In this document: positions 41,687 to 52,312 of the stretch, piece after piece | How the letters are laid out: every line of letters begins with the position of its first letter | Position numbering within the stretch: position 1 is the first letter of the stretch | NCBI RefSeq assembly: GCF_005233875.1 | Contig: NZ_SZPZ01000001.1 | Span: 310,001 to 374,000 of the forward strand | Direction of reading: 5' to 3' | Origin: Kribbella jiaozuonensis | GTDB taxonomy: Bacteria > Actinomycetota > Actinomycetes > Propionibacteriales > Kribbellaceae | Length of the DNA stretch: 64,000 nt | Made by a program: the position numbers and the translations under genes | Notes under the pieces: model-generated | What the model saw: the letters and a program-made list of their open reading frames with translations, nothing else | Databases searched by the model: none | Told to the model about the DNA's origin: nothing

Positions 41687-42498
41687 GAATCGTCGGAAAG
41701 ACTTCGCAGTACGTCGTGATGTCGTTGTTCGCGATCGCGTTCCTGGCGCCGCTGGTGTGGATGATCAGCGCATCGCTGCGGCCCGAGGCGAAGGTGCTCA
41801 GCTCGCCGCCGAAGTTCCTGCCCACGGACACGCAGTGGAGCAATTACGGCGACGTGTTCAGCCTGATCCCGGTGTTCCTGTGGAACAGCGTGAAACTCGC
41901 CGGATTGAACGTGATCGGCATCCTGATCGTCGCGTCGATGGCCGGCTACGCGTTCGCGCGGCTGCGGTTCGCCGGCCGGGACATCGCGTTCATGGTGCTG
42001 CTCGCCACCTCGATCATCCCGGGCATCGCGTACCTGATCCCGCAGTACATCGTCTTCCAGCACATCGGCTGGGTGGACACGCAGTACCCGCTGTGGGTGC
42101 CGAAAGTGCTCACGCCGGTGTTTGCGACCTTCCTCATGCGGCAATCGTTCCTGACAATCCCGAACGAGCTCGAGGACGCCGGCAAGATCGACGGTGCGTC
42201 CACGTTCGGCATCTATTGGCGGATCATGCTGCCGCAGACCAAACCGGCGCTCGCCGCGATCGGGGTCTTCACGTTCCTAGAATCGTGGAACGACCTGTTC
42301 GGTCCGTTGATCTACATCACGTCCGAGAACCTGCAGACCTTGCCGGTGGCACTCGCGCAGTTCCAGGGCGAGTACTTCACCAAGATCAGTCTGCTGATGG
42401 CAGGCGCGACGATCTCCGTCGTACCGGTCATCGCCGTCTTCCTTTTCGCCCAGCGTTATTTCATCCAAGGCATCACGATGACAGGAATGAAGGGGTGA
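41683..42498 (+). CDS. Sugar ABC transporter permease 2 (MalG-type)
   Basis: 271 residues from ATG 41683 (ATGA overlap). Six membrane segments and the EAA motif LEDAGKIDGASTFGIYWRIMLP, ending QRYFIQGITMTGMKG as MalG-type proteins do. It pairs with the preceding permease. Its stop is followed closely by the first glycoside-hydrolase-like gene. Confidence 0.92.
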   Translation: MRIVGKTSQYVVMSLFAIAFLAPLVWMISASLRPEAKVLSSPPKFLPTDTQWSNYGDVFSLIPVFLWNSVKLAGLNVIGILIVASMAGYAFARLRFAGRDIAFMVLLATSIIPGIAYLIPQYIVFQHIGWVDTQYPLWVPKVLTPVFATFLMRQSFLTIPNELEDAGKIDGASTFGIYWRIMLPQTKPALAAIGVFTFLESWNDLFGPLIYITSENLQTLPVALAQFQGEYFTKISLLMAGATISVVPVIAVFLFAQRYFIQGITMTGMKG

Positions 42499-42503
42499 GC
42501 ATC

Positions 42504-43958
42504 GTGCCCGATCGGGTCGTTGCCATGCAGATCGGAGCCATTTCGTTCGTCGACGAAGGCGTCGACCAGACACTCGACATCCTGGCCGAGCGCGGCGCGG
42601 TCAACGCGCTGTTCCTGGCCACACCGACCTGGACCCGGGGAACCGGTGGCCGGCAGATTCCCGGCCACCCGATCCCGGACCACGGCGTCCAGGAGTACGA
42701 CCTCGGCTGGGTCGGCGGGAACTACGCGACGCCGCACCCGCAGTACTACGGGAACACCGTCCTCGGCGATGTCGGCCGCGCGCCGGAGCACCCCGAGCTG
42801 GACCTGCTCAGCGAGGTGATCCCGAAGGCCCGCGAGCGCGGGATGAAGTCGTTCGCGTGGATGGAGGAGAGCGGCGGCGCGCGCCAACTCCGCACGTACC
42901 CGAACTTCGCCAAGGTGCTCGAGGTCGACGCCTGGGGACGTCCCGGACGGCGGCCGTGCTTCAACAACCCCGACTACCGCAACTGGCACCTCGGGTTCGT
43001 CGAGGACTACGTGCAGAGCTACGAGCTGGACGGCCTGGCCTGGTGCTCGGAGCGGCCCGGTCCGCTGAACATGCTCATGCAGGGCACGGTCGACGTGTCC
43101 GAGATCGGCTGCTTCTGCCCGCACTGCCGCCAGGTCGCCCGCGAGCGCGGTATCGACGTCGACCGGGCGATGCGTGGGTACCGCGAGCTGGTCGAGTGGA
43201 ACCAGCGGGTCGGCGCGGGCGAGCGTCCGGTGGACGGCGCGTTCGTGACGTTCTGGCGGATCCTGCTCAACTTCCCCGAGGTACTGGCCTGGCAGACGTT
43301 GTGGACCGAGAGCCAGCGGCAGCTGTACCGCGACATCTACGGCGTCGCGAAGGCGATCTCGCCCGAGGTACAGGTCGGCTGGCACGTCTACCACAACATC
43401 TCGTTCAGCCCGTTCTACCGGGCGGACCAGGACTACACGGAGATGGCGAAGTTCTCGGACTTCATCAAGGTCGTCATCTACAACAACTGCGCCGGCCCGC
43501 GGTTCTTCACCTGGGTGAAGAGCATCTGCGGTGCGCTGTTCGCCGACGCGGAGCCCGAGGACGTGTACCCGTTGATGATGAAGCTGCTCCAGCTCGACGA
43601 GGGTTCGTACGAGAAGCTGCCGCAGACCGGCTTCACCGCGGACTATGTACGCCGGGAGACCGAGCGGGCCGTCGCCGGTGTCGGCGGGCAGAGCGCGATC
43701 TACCCGGGTATCGACATCGATATCCCGGTCGGTGTCGCGAAGCAGCGCGGGCTGGAGAAGCCGCGTGACGTCGGTACCAAGATCAACTGGGACGACAACG
43801 AGGGCGAACTGACCGCGTGCACCCGCGAGTCGGTGCGCGACGCCACGCTGGCGGCGTTCGAGGGTGGCGCGGAGGGCGTCGTACTCAGCCGCAAGTACTC
43901 CGAGATGTTGCTCGAGAACGTGTCCGGTGCCGGCGACGCGGTCCGGAGTCTCAAGTGA
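42504..43958 (+). CDS. Uncharacterised glycoside-hydrolase-like protein
   Basis: 484 residues from GTG 42504, with AGGGG at a good distance; GTG 42495 overlapping the permease stop is an alternative. It has a barrel-like series of strands (AISFVDEGVDQTLDILAERGAVNALFL), an aromatic-rich middle, and DGLAWCSERPGPLNML followed by a CxxC pair (IGCFCPHCRQVA). The layout suggests a GH-like TIM barrel, close to the hypothetical GHL families. I cannot name the catalytic acids. No signal peptide is seen, so it acts on imported sugar. Confidence 0.65.
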   Translation: MPDRVVAMQIGAISFVDEGVDQTLDILAERGAVNALFLATPTWTRGTGGRQIPGHPIPDHGVQEYDLGWVGGNYATPHPQYYGNTVLGDVGRAPEHPELDLLSEVIPKARERGMKSFAWMEESGGARQLRTYPNFAKVLEVDAWGRPGRRPCFNNPDYRNWHLGFVEDYVQSYELDGLAWCSERPGPLNMLMQGTVDVSEIGCFCPHCRQVARERGIDVDRAMRGYRELVEWNQRVGAGERPVDGAFVTFWRILLNFPEVLAWQTLWTESQRQLYRDIYGVAKAISPEVQVGWHVYHNISFSPFYRADQDYTEMAKFSDFIKVVIYNNCAGPRFFTWVKSICGALFADAEPEDVYPLMMKLLQLDEGSYEKLPQTGFTADYVRRETERAVAGVGGQSAIYPGIDIDIPVGVAKQRGLEKPRDVGTKINWDDNEGELTACTRESVRDATLAAFEGGAEGVVLSRKYSEMLLENVSGAGDAVRSLK

Positions 43959-45976
43959 AGCCTTGGTATCAAAGGACTTTGAGGTGGGCGCAGACGAATC
44001 TCACCGAGAAGGATCCGGCCCGGTACGACGCCGAGTGGTGGCGGGAGCACTGGCGTCGTACCAAGGTGCAAGGGGTGATCGTCAACGCCGGCGGCATCGT
44101 CGCGTACTACCCGAGCAAGTTCGAGCTGCAGCACCGGGCGGAGTACCTCGGTGATCGTGACCTGTACGGCGAGATCGCCAAGCTCGCGCAGGAGGACGGG
44201 CTGACGGTCCTGGCCCGGATGGACTCGAACCGGGCGCATCAGCCGTTGTACGACGCGCATCCGGACTGGTTCGCGATCGATGCTGAGGGCAACCCCTATC
44301 GCGCCGGGAAGTTGTACGTCGCCTGTGTGACCGGCCCGTACTACAAGGACTTCCTGACCGGGATCCTCGAGGAGATCATCGAGCGCACGTCACCGGACGG
44401 GCTGACCGACAACAGCTGGAGCGGCCTCGGCCGGGACTCGATCTGCTACTGCCCGAACTGTCGCGACAGCTTCGGGCAGGACCTGCCGGCGTCGCCGGAC
44501 TGGGCCGATCCGGTGTACCGGCAATGGATCCGCTGGAGTTACGACCAGCGGCTCGCGGTCTGGGACCTGAACAACGAGGTGACCCGGCGAGCGGGCGGCC
44601 CGGACTGCTTGTGGATCGGGATGAACGGGGGCGAGGTCGTTGCCCAGAGCAAGAGGCTGCGGGATGACGTCGAGATCTGCAAGCGGGCGTCGATCTTCAT
44701 GCTGGACTCGCAGTGGCGCCACGACGAGTCCGGGTTCCAGGCGAACGCGGACTCCGGCAAGCGCCTGCACGGACTGCTCGGCTGGGACACGCTGATCCCG
44801 GAGAGTACCGCGATGTACGACGCCGGCGTACCGACGTTCCGGCTCGGGAGCAAACCCGAACCCGAGGCGCGGATGTGGGCGATCGAGGGCTGGGCCGGCG
44901 GGATCCAGCCGTGGTGGCACCACATCGGATCGGTGCACGACGACCGGCGGCAGTACGCGACCGCACAGCCGCTGTTCGAATGGCACGAGGCGAACGAGGA
45001 GTACCTCGTCGACCGCGAGCCGGTGGCAACGGTCGGGCTGCTGTGGAGTCAACGGAGCGTGGACTTCCACGGCAAGGATTCGGCTGAGGAGGTGAGCCAG
45101 CTGCCCTATCGCGGTTGGGTGGATGCGCTCGTCCGGGCGCGGATCCCGTACCTGCCGACGGCCGAGGTGGATGAGCGCTTCCAGGTGCTTGTCGTGCCGA
45201 ACGTCGGGGTGCTGACCGACGAGCAGATCGCGCAACTGCAGGCCTACAGCGGCCGGCTGGTCGTGACCGGTGAGTCGGGGCTCTACGACGAGTGGGGCGA
45301 TCGCCGGGACGACTGGGCGTTGGGTGACCTGCTGGGAGTCCGGCACGCCGGCAAGCGGCTCGGCGACGGGACCGTGACGGACTGGGAGAACTACGACAGT
45401 CACAGCTACCTACGGATCGAGGACCGGGCGGTTTTCGACGGCGACACCGACGTACTGCCGTTCGGAGGGCAGCTGGAGGTCGTGGAGGCCGACAAACCCG
45501 CGCTGACCTGGATCCCGCCGTTCCCGATCTATCCGCCGGAGAAATCGTGGATGGAGGAGCCGCAGAGCGATACCCCGGCGCTGGTCCTCGGCGAGCGTAC
45601 GGCGTACCTCGCGGCCGATCTGGACCGTCAGTACGCGAAGCACCACCACCCGGATCACGGGAAGGTGCTTGCGAACCTGGTCCAGCACGACGGGATCCCG
45701 CTGCGCGTCGAGGGCGCCGGCGTACTGGATTGTCAGCTCTACAAGCAGGGTGACCGGCACATCCTGCACCTGGTCAACCTGGACCAGGGAGGCGCCTGGC
45801 GCGGTCGGCTGGAGGAGTTCACGCCGGCCGGGCCGTTCACGGTGTCGCTCCGGGCGAGCGGGTCGCGGGCGCAGCTCCTCGTCTCGGGTGATGAGGTAGA
45901 AGTGAAGGAGCAGGACGGCTGGATTACGGTCGAGGTAGACCGGATCACCGATCACGAAGTCGTAGTACTCAGCTAA
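43955..45976 (+). CDS. GHL6-like glycoside hydrolase candidate
   Basis: 673 residues from GTG 43955 (GTGA overlap). The N-terminal half resembles the hypothetical glycosyl hydrolase 6 family (PF14871): [62 protein letters not shown] CxxC pair (YCPNC) is again present. The middle (about 330-520) looks like the beta-galactosidase trimerisation domain ([21 protein letters not shown]), and the end is beta-rich. It is cytoplasmic, so it would cleave an imported oligosaccharide. Malate synthase starts 10 bp after its stop. Confidence 0.7.
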   Translation: MKPWYQRTLRWAQTNLTEKDPARYDAEWWREHWRRTKVQGVIVNAGGIVAYYPSKFELQHRAEYLGDRDLYGEIAKLAQEDGLTVLARMDSNRAHQPLYDAHPDWFAIDAEGNPYRAGKLYVACVTGPYYKDFLTGILEEIIERTSPDGLTDNSWSGLGRDSICYCPNCRDSFGQDLPASPDWADPVYRQWIRWSYDQRLAVWDLNNEVTRRAGGPDCLWIGMNGGEVVAQSKRLRDDVEICKRASIFMLDSQWRHDESGFQANADSGKRLHGLLGWDTLIPESTAMYDAGVPTFRLGSKPEPEARMWAIEGWAGGIQPWWHHIGSVHDDRRQYATAQPLFEWHEANEEYLVDREPVATVGLLWSQRSVDFHGKDSAEEVSQLPYRGWVDALVRARIPYLPTAEVDERFQVLVVPNVGVLTDEQIAQLQAYSGRLVVTGESGLYDEWGDRRDDWALGDLLGVRHAGKRLGDGTVTDWENYDSHSYLRIEDRAVFDGDTDVLPFGGQLEVVEADKPALTWIPPFPIYPPEKSWMEEPQSDTPALVLGERTAYLAADLDRQYAKHHHPDHGKVLANLVQHDGIPLRVEGAGVLDCQLYKQGDRHILHLVNLDQGGAWRGRLEEFTPAGPFTVSLRASGSRAQLLVSGDEVEVKEQDGWITVEVDRITDHEVVVLS

Positions 45977-45986
45977 GGAGCCCCTT

Positions 45987-47552
45987 GTGTCCATCGACGT
46001 CACCGGCCCGATGAACGAGCGGTACGACGAGATTCTCACCGAGCGTGCGCTCGGACTCATCGAGACGTTGCACCGCACGTACGACGGGCGGCGGAAAGAG
46101 CTGCTGGAGCGCCGCGAGCAGCGGGTCGCGGAGATCGCGGCCGGGGCGTCGCTGGGGTTCCTGCCGGAGACGAAGGACGTCCGGGACGACCCGGAGTGGC
46201 GGGTCGCGCCCGCCGCTCCGGGCCTGGTCGACCGGCGGGTGGAGATCACCGGCCCGACCGACCGGAAGATGACCATCAACGCGCTGAACTCCGGCGCGAA
46301 GGTCTGGCTGGCCGACCAGGAGGACGCGAACACGCCCACCTGGGAGAACGTGGTCGGCGGCCAGCTCAACCTGCTCGACGCGATCACCCGCAAGATCGAC
46401 TTCAGCACCGACGCGAAGAGCTACGCGCTGAAGCCGGACGAGGAGCTCGCGACGATCGTCGTACGGCCCCGCGGCTGGCACCTGCCGGAGAAGCACATCC
46501 AGGTCGACGGGGAGCCGGTCAGCGGTTCGCTGGTCGACTTCGCGCTGTACTTCGCCGCGTGTGCGGAACTGCAGATCACCCGCGGGCAAGGACCGTACTT
46601 CTACCTGCCGAAGATGGAGTCGCACCTCGAGGCACGCCTCTGGAACGACGTGTTCGTGACCGCGCAGGACACGATCGGGATCCCGCGCGGGACGATCCGG
46701 GCGACCGTGCTGATCGAGACGTACCCGGCCGCGTTCGAGATGGAAGAGATCTTGTACGAACTGCGCGACCACTCCGCCGGGCTGAATGCCGGGCGCTGGG
46801 ACTACATGTTCAGCGTGATCAAGACGCACCGGACCCGCGGTACGGACTTCCAGCTGCCGGACCGGAACAGCGTGACGATGACCGTCCCGTTCATGCGTGC
46901 GTACACGGAGCTGCTGGTGCGGACCTGCCACAAGCGCGGCGCGCACGCGATCGGCGGGATGGCGGCGTTCATCCCGAGCAAGGACCCGGCGGTCAACGAG
47001 CAGGCGTTCGCGAAGGTCGAGGCGGACAAGACGCGCGAGGCCGGCGACGGCTTCGACGGCTCGTGGGTCGCGCACCCCGGCATGGTCGAGACCTGCCGGA
47101 CCGTGTTCGACTCGGTCCTCGGCGACAAGCCCAACCAGGTCGACAAGCTCCGCGAGGATGTCGCGGTCACGGCCGACCAGCTGCTGGACGTCGCCGCCAC
47201 GCCAGGTGAGGTCACCGAGGCCGGCCTGCGGAACAATGTCAGCGTCGCCGTGCAGTACCTGGCCGCCTGGCTCGAGGGCACCGGGGCGGTCGGCATCTTC
47301 AACCTGATGGAGGATGCCGCGACCGCCGAGATCTCCCGCTCGCAGATCTGGCAGTGGCGCCGCAACCAGGTCGTCCTCGACACCGGCGAGACCGTAACCA
47401 CGGATCTGGTCGAGCGGATCGCGGACGAGGAGATCGACAAGCTCGGCAACCCCGACCGCTACGACGCGGCCCGGGCGCTGTTCCTCGAGGTAGCCCTCGC
47501 CGACGAGTACATCGACTTCCTGACGCTCCCGGCGTACGAACGCTTCAGCTGA
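45987..47552 (+). CDS. aceB: Malate synthase A
   Basis: 521 residues from GTG 45987 with AAGGAG 6 bases upstream. The family pattern is complete: [51 protein letters not shown] (the catalytic Arg/Glu strand), [34 protein letters not shown], and the C-terminal Asp in NLMEDAAT. It condenses glyoxylate with acetyl-CoA to malate. Isocitrate lyase is not in the window. Its close spacing to the hydrolase gene suggests it may be read from the carbohydrate promoter. Confidence 0.95.
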   Translation: MSIDVTGPMNERYDEILTERALGLIETLHRTYDGRRKELLERREQRVAEIAAGASLGFLPETKDVRDDPEWRVAPAAPGLVDRRVEITGPTDRKMTINALNSGAKVWLADQEDANTPTWENVVGGQLNLLDAITRKIDFSTDAKSYALKPDEELATIVVRPRGWHLPEKHIQVDGEPVSGSLVDFALYFAACAELQITRGQGPYFYLPKMESHLEARLWNDVFVTAQDTIGIPRGTIRATVLIETYPAAFEMEEILYELRDHSAGLNAGRWDYMFSVIKTHRTRGTDFQLPDRNSVTMTVPFMRAYTELLVRTCHKRGAHAIGGMAAFIPSKDPAVNEQAFAKVEADKTREAGDGFDGSWVAHPGMVETCRTVFDSVLGDKPNQVDKLREDVAVTADQLLDVAATPGEVTEAGLRNNVSVAVQYLAAWLEGTGAVGIFNLMEDAATAEISRSQIWQWRRNQVVLDTGETVTTDLVERIADEEIDKLGNPDRYDAARALFLEVALADEYIDFLTLPAYERFS

Positions 47553-47615
47553 CAAGGAGATCTGCCGCCTTTCGGCACCGCTGGTCACGATCTTTTCGGT
47601 AATGGCCGTAAAGCG

Positions 47616-47645
47616 TTGACATCGACGCTTCGACGGCCCTACGGT
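47616..47645 (+). promoter_or_regulatory. Promoter of the oligopeptide ABC operon
   Basis: TTGACA (47616-47621) and TACGGT (47640-47645) are 18 bp apart. The sequence around the -35 box is an inverted repeat (AAGCGT, then ACGCTT, 47611-47630) and could be an operator. The start codon lies 45 bp downstream. Confidence 0.6.
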
Positions 47646-47690
47646 CGCGACCATAAGTCGAGTTCCGGACGCCAGAAAGGCGGCACTCCC

Positions 47691-49487
47691 TTGCCCAAGC
47701 CTGCGTGGTCCAGCACGGCGCCGCCGGTCGGTCAGACCCGGCGCGACTTCCTCCGACTGTCCGGTCTGACCCTCGCCGCGCTCGGCGGCAGTTGGTCGCT
47801 GACCGGCTGCGGACTGTTCGGCGACGACAACGACAAGGCCGCCAACGGCCAGTCGACGCTGAAGATCGACTACGTTCCGGTCGAGGTGCTCGACCCGCAG
47901 GTGATCACCAACGGCATGTGGATCCTCAGCCGCGGGATCTCCGAGGGCCTGGTCACCCAGACGGAGAAGGGCGACGACGTCCAGCCGGCCGTCGCGTCCG
48001 AGTGGAAGATCTCCGACGACAACCTGACCTACACGTTCACCTTGCGGGACAACGCCCAGTGGTCCGACGGCAAGCCTGTCGTCGCCCAGGACTTCGAACG
48101 GACCTACAAGCGGCTGTTCACCCCGGCCGGTGGCTCGGCCGGCGGTACCACCCTCGGAGCCAACAGCTACCAGACCGCGACCGGGATCAAGGGCGCCCAG
48201 GACTTCCTGTCCGGCGTGCTGACCGACTGGTCGAAGGTCGGCGTGAAGGCGACCGGGGACCACGAGCTGGTCCTGACTCTCTCGAATCCCAACCCGGATT
48301 TCCTGCTCGCGCTCACCCACCCGGCGATGCTGCCGCTGCCGATGGACCTGGTCGAGGGCAAGCCGAAGGACTGGCAGAACCCGCCGAACTACGTGTCCAA
48401 CGGCGCGTACACGGTCAGCGAGTGGGTCGCGAACTCGCGGCTGATCCTGGTGCCGAACGAGAAGTACTGGGACCGCGACAAGGTCAAGCTCGGCCGGATC
48501 CAGGTCAACCTGGTCGAGCCGAGCGCGGCGGCGACCGCGACCGTTCCGTACGAGAACGGCGAGACGGACCTGGTCCAGCTGAGCGGTCCCGACGTACTGC
48601 GGTTCCAGAAGAACGCGGACCTGTCGAAGCAGCTCCAGCAGACCGAGAACTACAGCATCCTCTACCTGGCGAAGCTGCGCAGCCAGCACAAGGCCATGGA
48701 GGACGTCCGCGTCCGCAAGGCGCTGTCGCTCGCGCTCGACCGCAAGACGCTGGCCGGTGTGCAGCCGGGGCAGGAGCCGGGCGTCTCGCTGGTGACCAGC
48801 CGTACTGCGGGCTGGGACGAGAGCATCGGGATCAAGGACGACGTCGCCGAGGCGAAGCGGCTGCTGGCCGAGGCCGGCTACCCGAACGGTCAGGGTCTGC
48901 CGCCGGTGCGGCTGCTGGTCGGCGTACCGGACACCACGCTCGCCGACGCGATCGTGGACAGCTGGACCAAGCAGCTCGGTATCAAGGCGAGTGTCGACCA
49001 CGTCGAGGCCGGCGTGTACACCGAGCGGCGCTGGCAGGTCCAGAAGGGCAACTACATCGGCTTCTACTACGGCACCTTTGCGGGTCTGCCGACGTGGCCG
49101 ACGATGGTCGGGTCGCTGTGGTCGCCGAAGAACGTGCAGGAGATCAGCCTGCCGAGTGACCAGTGGCAGAAGTACCAGGCGTTGCAGGACAACAAGAACC
49201 TGAAGCCGGCTGACAAGACCGCCCAGCTCAACGCCGTACTGGCCGAGCACGCGTCGGCTCCCGCGCGGGAGATCGGTGCACTGGTCGACAAGGCCAACGT
49301 CGAGACGGACGACGCGAAGCGGATGGCGTTGTACAAGCAGGCCGCGAAGCTGCGCGAGGAGCAGTACCTGTACCTGCCGGTGCTCTGGCTGAGTCTGTTC
49401 CACGCGGTCAAACCGAAGGTGCACGGCCTGCAGTTGCGGGCGTATCCGGACTACTTCTATCTCAAGCCGCTGAGTGTAGGGAGCTGA
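47691..49487 (+). CDS. Peptide ABC transporter substrate-binding lipoprotein (family 5)
   Basis: 598 residues from TTG 47691 with AAAGG upstream. It has a Tat signal (TRRDFLRLSGLTL) and a lipobox LTGC, then an OppA-like family 5 fold: WKISDDNLTYTFTLRDNAQWSDGKPVVAQDF, NYVSNGAYTVSEWV, RKALSLALDRKTLAG. It binds peptides or related compounds outside the membrane and feeds the two permeases that follow, the first starting 2 bp later. Confidence 0.92.
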   Translation: MPKPAWSSTAPPVGQTRRDFLRLSGLTLAALGGSWSLTGCGLFGDDNDKAANGQSTLKIDYVPVEVLDPQVITNGMWILSRGISEGLVTQTEKGDDVQPAVASEWKISDDNLTYTFTLRDNAQWSDGKPVVAQDFERTYKRLFTPAGGSAGGTTLGANSYQTATGIKGAQDFLSGVLTDWSKVGVKATGDHELVLTLSNPNPDFLLALTHPAMLPLPMDLVEGKPKDWQNPPNYVSNGAYTVSEWVANSRLILVPNEKYWDRDKVKLGRIQVNLVEPSAAATATVPYENGETDLVQLSGPDVLRFQKNADLSKQLQQTENYSILYLAKLRSQHKAMEDVRVRKALSLALDRKTLAGVQPGQEPGVSLVTSRTAGWDESIGIKDDVAEAKRLLAEAGYPNGQGLPPVRLLVGVPDTTLADAIVDSWTKQLGIKASVDHVEAGVYTERRWQVQKGNYIGFYYGTFAGLPTWPTMVGSLWSPKNVQEISLPSDQWQKYQALQDNKNLKPADKTAQLNAVLAEHASAPAREIGALVDKANVETDDAKRMALYKQAAKLREEQYLYLPVLWLSLFHAVKPKVHGLQLRAYPDYFYLKPLSVGS

Positions 49488-49489
49488 CG

Positions 49490-50467
49490 GTGGGGCTCGC
49501 CATCTACATCGGCAAACGGCTGGTGCGGCTGGTCCTGTCCTTGATCGCGGTGTCGATCCTGACCTTCACACTGCTACAGCTTGCCCCGGGCAACTTCGCC
49601 GATCTGCAGCGGGTGAACAGCGGCGCGACGAACTTCGGCGGCGTCGGCACCGAGTCGATGGTCGGCGAGCTCGAGTCCCGGTACGGCGCCGACGTACCCG
49701 TCTGGAAGCAGTACGTGATCTTCATGAAGGGTGCTGTCGTCTGGGATTTCGGCCCGTCGTACAAGTACGCGAGCCGCAACGTGCAGGACATCATCTCGGA
49801 GGCGTTCCCGGTGTCGGCGACGCTGGCGTTGCTGGCGGTCGTGCTCGCCCTGCTGATCGCCGTACCGGTCGGGGTGTTCGCGGCGCTGCGGCAGAACAGC
49901 AAGGCCGATCACGGGACGATGTTCGTGGTCACGCTCGGGCACGCGTTGCCGAGTTATCTCAGTGCGGCGTTCATGATCTTGTTGTTCTCGGCAACGTTGA
50001 AGTTGTTGCCTTCGGGTGGGTGGAACGGGCCGAAGGACCTGATTCTGCCGGTGCTGGCGCTGAGTCTCGGGCCGGCTGCCGTGCTGGCGCGGTACGTGCG
50101 GTCGAGCATGCTGGAGACGCTGCGCGAGGAGTACGTCACGGCGGCGATCGCGAAGGGCGGACCTCGGCGTACGGTCATCGTCCGTCATGCATTGCGTAAC
50201 TCGTTGATTCCTTTGGTGACCGTGGCCGGGCCGTTGCTGGCGGCATTGATGACCGGCACGGTGTTCGTCGAGGCGCTGCTGCGGATCCCAGGGCTGGGGC
50301 TGTACTTCGCGAACGCGGCGGCGAGCCGGGACATGCCGCTGCTGATGGGTACGGCGTTGTTCTTCGCGCTGATCCTGATGGTGACCAACCTGGTTGTGGA
50401 TCTGATCTATCGCTTCCTCGATCCCCGAATCCGCACGGTGGGAGGTGTGTCCGATGACGGCCACTGA
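49490..50467 (+). CDS. Peptide ABC transporter permease (DppB/OppB type)
   Basis: 325 residues from GTG 49490. The N-terminal helix IGKRLVRLVLSLIAVSILTF, the long periplasmic loop, and the EAA motif EEYVTAAIAKGGPRRTVIVRHALRNSLIPLV are typical. Six membrane segments. The downstream permease begins inside its last codons (14-bp overlap). Confidence 0.93.
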   Translation: MGLAIYIGKRLVRLVLSLIAVSILTFTLLQLAPGNFADLQRVNSGATNFGGVGTESMVGELESRYGADVPVWKQYVIFMKGAVVWDFGPSYKYASRNVQDIISEAFPVSATLALLAVVLALLIAVPVGVFAALRQNSKADHGTMFVVTLGHALPSYLSAAFMILLFSATLKLLPSGGWNGPKDLILPVLALSLGPAAVLARYVRSSMLETLREEYVTAAIAKGGPRRTVIVRHALRNSLIPLVTVAGPLLAALMTGTVFVEALLRIPGLGLYFANAAASRDMPLLMGTALFFALILMVTNLVVDLIYRFLDPRIRTVGGVSDDGH

Positions 50468-51353
50468 GGGCATCTCGGTCGCGGCCGGCGAGCCTGAGCG
50501 GGCTGCGCGTGGTCCGTTGGCGCGGGCCTGGTCGCGGTTTCGTCAGCACCGGTTGGCGTTCGGGAGTCTGATCTTCTGCTCGCTGCTGATCATCACGGCG
50601 ATCGCGGCGCCACTGATCGCGCCGTACGGCTATGAAGAGACCGACATCCAGCACAAGCTGGCGGGGCCGGGGTCAGAGGGGCATCTGCTCGGGACCGATC
50701 TGCTCGGGCGGGACATTCTCAGTCGGTTGATCTACGGACTGCAGACGGCATTGACGGTGGCATTTGGGGCGGAGTTGACCGCGCTCGTGCTGGCGTTGGC
50801 GATCGGATTGCTTGCGGGTTATCTCGGCGGGCGGGTCGAGTCGTTGCTGATGGCATTCACCGATGTGATGTACGCGTTCCCTAGTTATCTGTTCGCGGTG
50901 GTGATGGTGACGGTTCTTGGTCGCAGCATCTTCGCGCTGGTGGTGGCGATCGGGATCGCGTCGTGGGTCACGCAGGCGCGGCTGGTGCGGGCGCAGGTGA
51001 TGACGATCAAGGAGCGCGAGTACGTCGAGGCGGCCAGGTCGATGGGCGCGAAGGGCAGCACGATCGCGATCCGGTACATCCTGCCGAACGCGATCGGGCC
51101 GATCCTGGTCACGACGAGCTTCGCGATCCCGGCCGCGATCGCTGCTGAGGCCGGTCTGGCTCTGCTCGGGTTGGGCGTTCAGCCGCCGACGCCTTCGTGG
51201 GGCGCGATGATCAGCGAGGGCAGTCGGTACTTGTTGGCGGCGCCGCACATGCTGGTTGCGCCGGCGGTGCTGTTTGCCCTTACTTTGCTGGCGTTCACGT
51301 GGATCGGTGACGGCGTACGGGATGCCTTCGACCCGAGCGGGGAGCAGCGATGA
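50454..51353 (+). CDS. Peptide ABC transporter permease (DppC/OppC type)
   Basis: 299 residues from ATG 50454 with GGGAGGTG upstream. It shows the N-terminal OppC segment (RFRQHRLAFGSLIFCSLLIITAIAAPLIA), then GTDLLGRDILSRLIYG and the EAA loop REYVEAARSMGAKGSTIAIRYILPNAIGP. It forms the channel with the DppB-type protein. It shares ATGA with the ATPase gene. Confidence 0.93.
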   Translation: MTATEGISVAAGEPERAARGPLARAWSRFRQHRLAFGSLIFCSLLIITAIAAPLIAPYGYEETDIQHKLAGPGSEGHLLGTDLLGRDILSRLIYGLQTALTVAFGAELTALVLALAIGLLAGYLGGRVESLLMAFTDVMYAFPSYLFAVVMVTVLGRSIFALVVAIGIASWVTQARLVRAQVMTIKEREYVEAARSMGAKGSTIAIRYILPNAIGPILVTTSFAIPAAIAAEAGLALLGLGVQPPTPSWGAMISEGSRYLLAAPHMLVAPAVLFALTLLAFTWIGDGVRDAFDPSGEQR

Positions 51354-52312
51354 GCGATGAGGCTTTGCTGTCGGTGCGCGATCTGCGTACGACCTTCGGC
51401 TCGTTGACTGCGGTCGACGGGGTGTCGTTCGACGTACGGCGTGGGCAGGCGCTCGCGATCGTCGGCGAGAGCGGTAGCGGGAAGAGCGTGACCATGCGCA
51501 GTGTGATGGGGATCCTGCCGCGGACGGCGCGGATCACCGGCGGGCAGGCGTACTTCGGCGGGCGCGATCTGCTGGCGATCGGGGACAAGGAGTTGCGCCG
51601 GGTCCGCGGGCGGGAGATCGCGATGGTGTTCCAGAGTGCGATGGAGGCGATGAACCCGACGCTGACGCTCGAGCGGCAGTTGACCGAGCATCTGATCTGG
51701 CACGGCCTTTGCAACAAGGCGGAGGCACGGAAGCGCGCCGTACGGGCGCTTGGGGATGTGGGGATTCCTGATCCGGAGAAGCGGATCCGGACGTATCCGT
51801 TCCAGCTGTCGGGCGGAATGCGGCAGCGGGCGATGATCGCGATGGCGATGGTGACCGAGCCGGACCTGTTGATCGCCGACGAGCCGACGACGGCGGTCGA
51901 CGTGACTGTGCAGCGGCAGATCCTGGATCTGTTGAAGGGGCTGAAGGATCGCGGTACTGGGGTCATCATGATCACGCACGACCTCGGTGTTGCGCGCTAC
52001 TTCTGCGACGACGCGGTGGTGATGTACGCCGGGCGCGTGGTCGAACGCGCGCCGATGGGTTCGCTGCTGGACGATCCGCGCCATCCGTACACGGTCGGCC
52101 TGCTCGGCTCGAGCGTCGAGGTCGGTGGACGGGAGCTGGCCTTGCGGCCGATCCCCGGCAGTCCGCCCGACCTGTTGCGGCGGCCTGAGGGCTGCGCCTT
52201 CCATCCCCGCTGCCCACGCGCCGAACTCCCCCAATGCCAAACCAACCAGGAGCCCCTCCCCATCGGCCCCACCCGATCCGCCGCCTGCTGGAAGGCAACC
52301 ACCGATGCCTGA
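51350..52312 (+). CDS. Peptide ABC transporter ATPase (DppD/OppD type)
   Basis: 320 residues. Walker A is GESGSGKS, the Q-loop is MVFQSAMEAMNP, the signature is LSGGMRQRAMIAMAMV, Walker B is LLIADEPTTAVD, and a C-terminal oligopeptide domain has FHPRCPRAELPQC. It powers import together with the next ATPase. Its stop lies inside the next gene's first codons (ATGCCTGA). Confidence 0.94.
   Translation: MSDEALLSVRDLRTTFGSLTAVDGVSFDVRRGQALAIVGESGSGKSVTMRSVMGILPRTARITGGQAYFGGRDLLAIGDKELRRVRGREIAMVFQSAMEAMNPTLTLERQLTEHLIWHGLCNKAEARKRAVRALGDVGIPDPEKRIRTYPFQLSGGMRQRAMIAMAMVTEPDLLIADEPTTAVDVTVQRQILDLLKGLKDRGTGVIMITHDLGVARYFCDDAVVMYAGRVVERAPMGSLLDDPRHPYTVGLLGSSVEVGGRELALRPIPGSPPDLLRRPEGCAFHPRCPRAELPQCQTNQEPLPIGPTRSAACWKATTDA

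Noticed and set aside
45969..49424. A 1151-codon leftward open frame
   Set aside because: It lies fully antisense to malate synthase and the peptide-binding lipoprotein, both with clear family motifs. Its composition (Arg/Val/Asp/Leu-rich) is that of a GC-skewed shadow frame.
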